Below are positions 58,883 to 64,000 of a stretch of 64,000 nt of DNA, one piece after another. Both the position numbers and the translations under genes were made by a program. Source of the DNA: JALZAI01 sp038207565 (GTDB lineage: Bacteria > Actinomycetota > Actinomycetes > Mycobacteriales > Jatrophihabitantaceae); the NCBI GenBank assembly GCA_038207565.1, contig JBBQZQ010000010.1, positions 37,380 to 101,379 of the forward strand, in the 5' to 3' direction. The notes under the pieces are model-generated. The model saw only the letters and a list, made by a program, of their open reading frames with translations, made no database searches and was not told the DNA's origin. Position 1 is the first letter of the stretch, and each line of letters begins with the position of its first letter.

Positions 58883-59368
58883 GGTTTCACACCTAAGACG
58901 CAGCAGTTCCGCCCCGAACTGCTGATCGCGACCGAGTGAACGTCCATAGGGACGCCGTGCTCGCCACCGGCAGGACGCCGCTGGCGCAGCGCAGTGGCGA
59001 GAGCGTCGTAACCGGCATCGAAGACTCGTCCCGTGTGTCCATGCGGGTCGAGATCGGCCAGTGGGCTGTCGTCGCAGATCTTGGCGGACGGAACGCCCCG
59101 GCCGAGGTTGGCCATCTGCGCGCCCCTTCCATGGCGCTGCGGGGGCCGTGGGTTCCGCGGCCGACGCAGCAGTACCTCCAATAAGATTCGCAGCGTGTCG
59201 GCGGAGCCCCCCACCTCGAACGAGCGGGATTCCCTCGCGGGTTTTCCTCGATCAACAGCGGGATGCGCCGGTCAGGAAGGTTCGAGGGGTCACTGAGGCA
59301 GACACGCGCCGTGCACCGACGGCCAGCCAGCTCTCTCTATTTGCCGGCCTGCTCAAGCACTCGGCGGT
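58883..59368. other. No supported gene
   Basis: Open frames occur on both strands (for example 58936-59184 plus), but none shows a recognisable family, ribosome binding site or typical codon pattern. The stretch begins the decayed right part of the island. Confidence 0.5.
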
Positions 59369-59616
59369 GTGACCGATGGTTTCAGGGCATCGTCGCTGGG
59401 CGCGCCTCGCTGGTGGGTGGCTCGCTACGAGCAGGCAGCAGCGAGGTCGCGGCAGATCGTTGACGCCATGGAGCTCGACCACTCCTGCGCACGGACGGAC
59501 GTCATCGACTGCAACGTGCGCTGGGTGCTGCTGCACCTGATTGAAGGGACCGCCCGGCACGCCGGCCACGCTGACCTCATCCGGGAGACTCTCGACGGGG
59601 GTCCGGGGGATTTTGG
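59369..59616 (+). pseudogene. DinB/DUF664-family fragment
   Basis: The frame reads VARYEQAAARSRQIVDAMEL, DVIDCNVRWVLLHLIEGTAR and HAGHADLIRETLDG. The last two match the C-terminal half of actinobacterial DinB/DUF664 four-helix proteins (WVLxHLIEETARHxGHADLIRE-like), whose His residues bind metal. The N-terminal half is not found upstream and the tail changes frame after LDGG. It is most likely a truncated copy. Confidence 0.6.
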
Positions 59617-59621
59617 ACGAC

Positions 59622-59771
59622 CATCTGCTGTCGGGCTCCCGAGCGCTGCTCGGTGTCGAGGAGCTCGCAGCGGTGTTGACGGTGATCCTGCTCGCCGCCG
59701 ACTGCGACCCCGACGAACTTCCGGACGGGGACCGGTGGGGCAGCAACGCGTGGCGGGCGAATGATTCGTGA
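59622..59771 (+). other. Short fragment resembling an acyl-CoA carboxylase epsilon-type tail
   Basis: The frame ends in GVEELAAVLTVILLAADCD and a Trp-containing tail DRWGSNAW. The ELAALxAVL pattern followed by a basic Trp tail recalls the small epsilon subunits of actinobacterial acyl-CoA carboxylases. There is no convincing start codon, and the similarity is slight, so I do not call a gene. Confidence 0.25.
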
Positions 59772-59950
59772 CCGGCGTACTGCGGAGAGTCGGACGAATC
59801 CAAGATCGATGATCTTCTCGCCGAGGAAGGCGCTGCAGCAGAGAACTATCAGATGCCCGAGCGGCTGCCAGCGCGCGTGAAGGCGACGCGGGCCAACCTT
59901 GGCCGCGCCGCGGTGGTGTCGGTACGCCTGTCCTCCGAGAACAAGCCCGA

Positions 59951-60106
59951 ATGCAGCATGGGGCTATCGACGCGAACCTCCCTCCCCCCGTCTCCAGGCT
60001 CGTCCGGATCTGGGCCGTCGACCGTCTACACGCCGAACGCTCCGACGGAACCGTCAGCGAGCGGCTCGCACGCGTGGAACGCCACGTCTTCCCAGACATC
60101 GCCTGA
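59951..60106 (+). pseudogene. Possible fragment of a P4-type tyrosine integrase
   Basis: The frame reads SRLVRIWAVDRLHAERSDGT then VSERLARVERHVFPDIA and a stop. A segment with (R/K)RLERHVFPxIG is typical of the core-binding domain of P4-like integrases, which recombine at tRNA genes. Only about 50 codons are left and no catalytic domain (Arg-His-Arg-Tyr) is seen. Its position 0.8 kb from the tRNA-like relic is what an island integrase would have. The remaining bases from 59772 to 60857 hold nothing else I can support. Confidence 0.35.
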
Positions 60107-60857
60107 CCGGCGCACCGCCGATCGCGGTCAGGTCGGTGCCTGGACCGCCAGCGAGATGCGCACACTCAGCGACAGGGCGAGGTGTCGGTAGCGTTTGCGT
60201 GTGCTCGTTTGCGTGTGCTCGTCTGCGATCTAGATCACTTCCTCGATCTTTCAGACGACGTCCCTGGGGCCGGCGCGCCGCTTGGCTGAGCATCTACATG
60301 GTCTGGTTCGGGCTGCATAGGCAACTGAGTCCGGCTCGGCCTGGGTGGGTGCATTGCCGTGCCGACGACGACCAGGTAACCGGCGCTGGGTCGGCAGGAT
60401 GATCGTGGGGCGCGACGAACGTCCCGGTCCGAATCGCATGGGAGTGCAGATCCGGCGCAGACGCGGGCTCATCAGTGGCTGGGAGAACTCGCCGCAGGGG
60501 CTGACGGCGATGATATGGTCCTCGTCGATCCGGGCCGTCAGATTGATCTTCGCGGCGGTTACATGGCGGTTACCATCACCGGAAATGACCCGTCATCGCC
60601 CGTGAGCGGCCGCAACTCTGGGTGTGAAATTTGGATGCAAAATAGGCGATATGGTCCCGCTCGGTGTCACTATCGGCTTATCCGTATGTTGATAGTCCGC
60701 CTGGCTCCATCAAAAATCGAACGGCGCTCACCTGGGTGTCTAACTGAGTGACAACCGACCCGGACTAGCGCGTACAGAGGCGAACTCCAAAGGCTCCGTT
60801 TCACCAGCAATCTTGGGCTCCATACCCCCTACGACCGGGAAGCCCGCGATGCTTCGC

Positions 60858-60918
60858 GACGAAAAGGCCGCAGGTTCAAATCCTGTCACCCCGACCAGCA
60901 AATCCGTGGCCTCGGCCC
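60858..60918 (+). other. tRNA-Pro 3'-end relic, proposed right attachment site (attR)
   Basis: The segment aligns without gaps to 10371-10431 (49 of 61 by hand count). It keeps a pairable T-arm, GCAGG-TTCAAAT-CCTGT, and the tail CACCCCGACCA, but the bases before it do not give an acceptor 5' strand, D-arm or anticodon arm, so it is not a tRNA. The T-stem differences from the intact gene are compensatory, which suggests descent from another working tRNA rather than random decay of the same sequence. Confidence 0.6.
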
Positions 60919-60947
60919 TCCTGCTCGATCATCCGGGTCGGCCTGGG

Positions 60948-61025
60948 TGCTATCTGGGTGCTCAGCGCATTGCCAGCTTCGTTATGTGGACGCTGAAGAG
61001 GCCGGCGTTCGAATCCCGACGATTT
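60948..61025 (+). other. Second degenerate tRNA-Pro-like relic
   Basis: GAAGAGGCCG (60995-61004) followed two bases later by GTTCGAATCCCG (61007-61018) repeats the variable and T-arm region of tRNA-Pro, and AGCTTCGTT (60975-60983) matches its anticodon-arm side. The acceptor stem and T-stem pairing are lost. A second relic within 100 bp suggests more than one integration event at this site. No gene is seen from here to 61322. Confidence 0.45.
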
Positions 61026-61322
61026 CACAGGACGCGATCGCTGATGGGTTAAGGCTGCGCCGTGCTCACCAAGTACACCGCGAAGCGGCTGATCCACACC
61101 GATGTCGGGTGAGCGGTCGTCAGTCGCGACGTGGGAGATCACGTTCGACATCGCAAACCAGCCGCCCAGGCCTGAGCACCACTTCGCACCATCCGACGGG
61201 CGGGTGGAGTAGAGGATCGACTGCAGCAGCCGGCACCTAGCTGTCGCGAGCCTGCCACGTGCCGGTCACCACGTTGTTTACGGTGCGGCGGCTCACTGTG
61301 TGCAGTCGAACCGAGCGGAAGC

Positions 61323-61589
61323 ATGGTGATGACCGACGACGATCGACACCAGCATGTTGAGGTCACCGACGGGGATCGCGTCGTCGCATCAGCCGACGTG
61401 ACGACTGTCCCGGAACCCGACGAAGCCGCGGTGGCGTCGCTGCATGCCGAATCGGGACATATCCCGACGGGGGCGCGGACGAGCCTGGTCGATGCCGTGC
61501 TTGACCTTCCGTAGGTGCAACACAGCGCGCAGGTGCAACACAGTGCGCGGGTGCAGCTAGCGGTGCTTCGCGAGACGGAGAGTCGCTAG
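61323..61589 (+). pseudogene. Small conserved actinobacterial protein interrupted by a stop and an 18-bp duplication
   Basis: The first 63 codons read EVTDGDRVVASADVTTVPEP, then LHAESGHIPTGARTSLVDAV and LDLP-stop. The same frame continues past TAG (61512-61514) as VQHSAQVQHSARVQLAVLRE. The doubled VQHSA comes from an 18-bp tandem repeat (61515-61532 and 61533-61550). I recall actinobacterial proteins in which LVDAVLDLPEV runs straight on, so the TAG probably replaced a GAG. The function of the family is unknown. Confidence 0.5.
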
Positions 61590-61691
61590 GACGGCTATGC
61601 GTCCCTCAGCGATTCCGGTGTCGAGCCACCGCGTCTCGCCCGAGGAGACCAGTAGGCGACCGCTTAGAACGGGGTCCAATATGCCGCCTTC

Positions 61692-62756
61692 TCAGACCGA
61701 GTCGATGACGGCGGTCGCAACTGCACGACTGCCTGCGCTGCCGCCGATGTCGGGAGTGCAAATGCCCTTCCGCAGCGTCTCGGCCACCGCCTCGGAGACG
61801 ATCGTCGCAGCATCGCTCGCAGCATCGTCGGCGTGCTGCTGGCCGAGCCAGTCGAGCATCATGGCCGCAGACAGGATCATCCCGACCGGGTTGGCGACAT
61901 CCTTGCCCACCAGGCCGGGCGCGCTGCCGTGGCAGGGTTGGAAGACCGCGTGGTCGAGCCCCACGTCGGCGGAGGGCGCCAGCCCGAGGCCGCCCGCGAC
62001 GCCGGCGGCGAGTTCGGACACGATGTCACCGAACGCGTTCTCGGTGACGACGACGTCGAACTGCTCCGGCTCGACCACCATGAGCATGGCGGCCGCGTCG
62101 ACGTACAGATGCGCGGTCATTACATCGGGATGTCGAGCGGCGACCTCGTCGAAGATCTTGCGCAGGAATGCGTTGCTCTTGAGCACATTGGATTTGTCCA
62201 ACAAGGTGACGTGACCGGGGTGCCCTGTACTGCGCCGGGCGATGGCTTGGCCGAAGGCTAGTTCGAAGAGCTGTTCGCTCGTGCCGCGCGTGATGGTCAT
62301 TCGATCCGACTCCTCATCGGGATCGTCTGAGGGTGGATCGTGACGCCCGGCGAAGAGGCCTTCGGTCGTCTCCCGGATAACGAGCATGTCCGCGCTTGGC
62401 GCTGACACCGTTCGCCGCACACCCTCGAACATCCGCGCCGGACGCAAACTCGCGAACAAGTGGTACCGCTCGCGCAGGTCGAGCTGCGGCGCAACCTCGG
62501 TACCGTCGGCCCGGCGGACATCAGGAAGTCCCATCGCTCCAAACAACACGGCATCTAGTTCGCCGACCGCTTCGAGGGTCTCGTCGGTAATGCCGACGCC
62601 GGTCCGCCGATAGAAGTTGGCGCCGGCCTCGTACTCGCGATAGCTCAGCTCGATGCCGGCGCGCTGTGCCGCTGCGTCGAGAACGGCGCGGGCAATCTGC
62701 ATCACCTCCGCGCCGATTCCGTCACCCGGCATAGCCGCAATGGTGTACCTGCTCAT
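61692..62756 (-). CDS. Isocitrate/isopropylmalate dehydrogenase family enzyme (tartrate dehydrogenase-like)
   Basis: The 354-residue protein has IAAMPGDGIGAEVMQIARAV, LLDKSNVLKSNAFLRKIFDE, the metal-binding VTENAFGDIVSELAAGVAGG and FQPCHGSAPGLVGKDVANPV. These define the beta-decarboxylating dehydrogenases. The loop that separates LeuB, Icd, tartrate and homoisocitrate enzymes (LFASLRPARMFEGVRRTVSA) departs from housekeeping LeuB, so a catabolic malate/tartrate-type substrate is likelier. A broken GntR gene lies just upstream, as often seen for such operons. Confidence 0.82.
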   Translation of the reverse strand: MSRYTIAAMPGDGIGAEVMQIARAVLDAAAQRAGIELSYREYEAGANFYRRTGVGITDETLEAVGELDAVLFGAMGLPDVRRADGTEVAPQLDLRERYHLFASLRPARMFEGVRRTVSAPSADMLVIRETTEGLFAGRHDPPSDDPDEESDRMTITRGTSEQLFELAFGQAIARRSTGHPGHVTLLDKSNVLKSNAFLRKIFDEVAARHPDVMTAHLYVDAAAMLMVVEPEQFDVVVTENAFGDIVSELAAGVAGGLGLAPSADVGLDHAVFQPCHGSAPGLVGKDVANPVGMILSAAMMLDWLGQQHADDAASDAATIVSEAVAETLRKGICTPDIGGSAGSRAVATAVIDSV

Positions 62757-62849
62757 CGCACCCCCACCCGTTCGGGCGCGACCCTAGGCTATCCCGATCC
62801 TGGTATACAAGCGTGCACGGACGAGTCTCCCGGTATTGATGGATCGCAG

Positions 62850-63590
62850 TCAGCGCGGCGCGAGCGGCGACGGCGACGGCGACGGCCGGGACCGGATTGT
62901 CGACACCGCGGGGGCATGAGTCACCAGAGCGCGGCGCGCACCGGCAGGACGGCGGGCGACGATCGCCGCAATGGTCGCTTCGTAATGGTCGTTGGGCTCG
63001 GGGGCGCGCGGACGCAGTCTCACCGTGAGCAACCGCGCGCGGTCGGCCTGTTCGGTCGCCGACTGCGCGTGCCGTGCGAGCCGCCGATTACCTCAGGTAG
63101 ACAGCAGCAGGGAGTGGGAGCGATGATCCGCCTCCGCCCACGCGGGCAAGTCGTCGGCGTGAGGATCGTGTCTTCGCAAAGCCGCCTGGCGACCGCGTAA
63201 CTCCATAACGCCATGAGGATCTCGTTGACCTTGGTCATGTCTTGGGCGTCGATGGTCGCGATCAGGACACCGCGTCGCTGGGAAGGTTTCAGTCAGTGTT
63301 CGTCCTCGAGTCGCACGATCGCCTGATGCGCCGGGGTGCGGTTCATTCCCAGCTGGATCGCGATCTACTGCTCGGACGCTCATGCCATGGGGGCCAGGCT
63401 GCCGTCGAGGATCGCCCGCTTGCTCCGCCGATACGCCGTGTTCGCCCGCGACTCCCGCGACTCCTGCTGGGGGTCGGGCCGTTCGTCGCGGCTGTCTCAC
63501 TGATCGAATGTGGCCGGCAGACGAGCCAGGTGGGTTCCCTCGGCATTTGGTGCCAACGCTTGTTGCGCCTGTTGCGCCTGTTGCAGACAA
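62850..63590 (-). pseudogene. Frameshifted GntR/FCD regulator
   Basis: The minus strand shows pieces of a GntR regulator in different frames: RRSKRAILDGSLAPMA near 63400, IQLGMNRTPAHQAIVRLEDE near 63330 (recognition helix), RRGVLIATIDAQDMTKVNEI and LMALWSYAVARRL near 63230, then RHDPHADDLPAWAEADH in another frame near 63130, and a helical C-terminus ending at 62850. Stops after LAPMA and LEDEH and at least one frameshift destroy it. It probably controlled the adjacent dehydrogenase or the divergent hydantoinase-type gene. Confidence 0.65.
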
Positions 63591-63644
63591 GCTAGCTTGG
63601 GTTCACTGCGCCCGCCAGACACATCGGAAGAGGTGGGGTCCAAG

Positions 63645-64000
63645 ATGCTTGACCTCGCCGTCGTTGGCGGGACTCTCGTCACCGGAACCGCGACGGTGGT
63701 CGCGGACATCGGGGTGCGGGACGGGCGGGTCGTCCTGGTCGCCGCGCCGGGAAGCATGACCGAGGATGCCGCCCGAACGCTGGATGCCTCGTCGATGACC
63801 GTGGTGCCCGGCGGCGTCGACTCGCACGTGCACTTCAACGTCTCGTTGACCGATGCGCTACGTGCGCAGTCATCCGTAGCCGGATCTCGAGCGGCGGCAT
63901 TCGGCGGCACGACGACTTTCATCGACTTCGGCCTGCATTCCGGCGGTGACAGCCCGGTTGCCGCCCTTCAGGCCAAGATGGCCGAACTGAGTGAGCAGCG
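63645..64000 (+). CDS. Dihydropyrimidinase/hydantoinase/allantoinase-type amidohydrolase, N-terminal part
   Basis: The first 118 codons of a cyclic amidohydrolase are present, and the rest lies beyond the window. It begins LAVVGGTLVTGTATVVADIG, has VVPGGVDSHVHFN, with the His-x-His metal ligands, and FGGTTTFIDFGLH, as in D-hydantoinases, dihydropyrimidinases and allantoinases that open cyclic ureides or imides. ATG 63645 follows a purine-rich GGTGGGG. Which substrate class applies cannot be decided from the fragment. Confidence 0.85.
   Translation, partial: MLDLAVVGGTLVTGTATVVADIGVRDGRVVLVAAPGSMTEDAARTLDASSMTVVPGGVDSHVHFNVSLTDALRAQSSVAGSRAAAFGGTTTFIDFGLHSGGDSPVAALQAKMAELSEQ

Noticed and set aside
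58855..59214. 119-codon minus-strand frame upstream of the GntR gene
   Set aside because: Competing frames on the other strand are equally long, and no motif supports either.
60840..60897. Functional tRNA gene
   Set aside because: Only the T-arm and 3' acceptor strand are present; no 5' acceptor strand, D-arm or proper anticodon arm precedes them.

Overview
The window is high-GC actinobacterial DNA. The left 10.4 kb is a conserved chromosomal block also found around Mycobacterium tuberculosis Rv3676-Rv3683: the 3' end of crp, then an MBL hydrolase, a NUDIX hydrolase, a RidA protein, two Get3/ArsA-like ATPases, a PASTA-containing class A penicillin-binding protein, a YqeY protein, a metallophosphoesterase and tRNA-Pro(CGG). 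It departs from that layout twice. A BglII-family restriction enzyme plus an MT-A70 DNA methyltransferase sits between crp and the MBL gene, and the whiB gene expected between the ATPase pair and the penicillin-binding protein is absent.

From the 3' end of tRNA-Pro (10410) to two degenerate tRNA-Pro-like relics (about 60858-61025) lies about 50 kb of accessory DNA. It has the layout of an old genomic island integrated at the tRNA gene. It carries gene relics (an AlbA_2 fragment, an ISL3 transposase, a frameshifted KorA, a decayed SDR, a crotonase fragment, DinB and possible integrase fragments), but no intact integrase is visible.

Inside the island are several functional modules. (1) 11020-18801: an Lrp regulator diverges from an APC permease, nucleotidyltransferase, metallophosphoesterase, glutamine-synthetase-like ligase, DUF1116 protein and acetamidase/formamidase. 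This looks like an amine/amide utilisation cassette, with a nucleotidyltransferase/phosphoesterase pair directly before the ligase. (2) 21507-31952: crotonase, two-subunit acyl-CoA dehydrogenase, KorA relic, two P450s, ferredoxin and ferredoxin reductase, and an MFS transporter. (3) 32013-38109: mycofactocin-type SDRs and a CUT2 ABC importer. (4) 38440-41910: acyl-CoA synthetase, two hot-dog dehydratase-like subunits, thioesterase and SnoaL protein. (5) 42316-51782 (minus): a nine-gene operon with acyl-CoA synthetase, acyl-CoA dehydrogenase, CitE-like lyase, MaoC hydratase, aldehyde dehydrogenase, CaiB CoA-transferase, SDR, amidohydrolase and a BadI/MenB-like crotonase. (6) 52104-58882: SDR, luciferase-like oxidoreductase, acyl-CoA dehydrogenase, thiolase, SDR, crotonase and a FadR-type GntR regulator. 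Modules 2-6 together suggest import, hydroxylation, alcohol oxidation, CoA activation, ring opening and beta-oxidation of a cyclic or branched hydrophobic compound. The substrate cannot be read from the sequence.

The last 3 kb holds a small pseudogene, an isopropylmalate/tartrate-dehydrogenase-type enzyme, a frameshifted GntR regulator and the start of a hydantoinase/dihydropyrimidinase-type amidohydrolase cut by the window edge.
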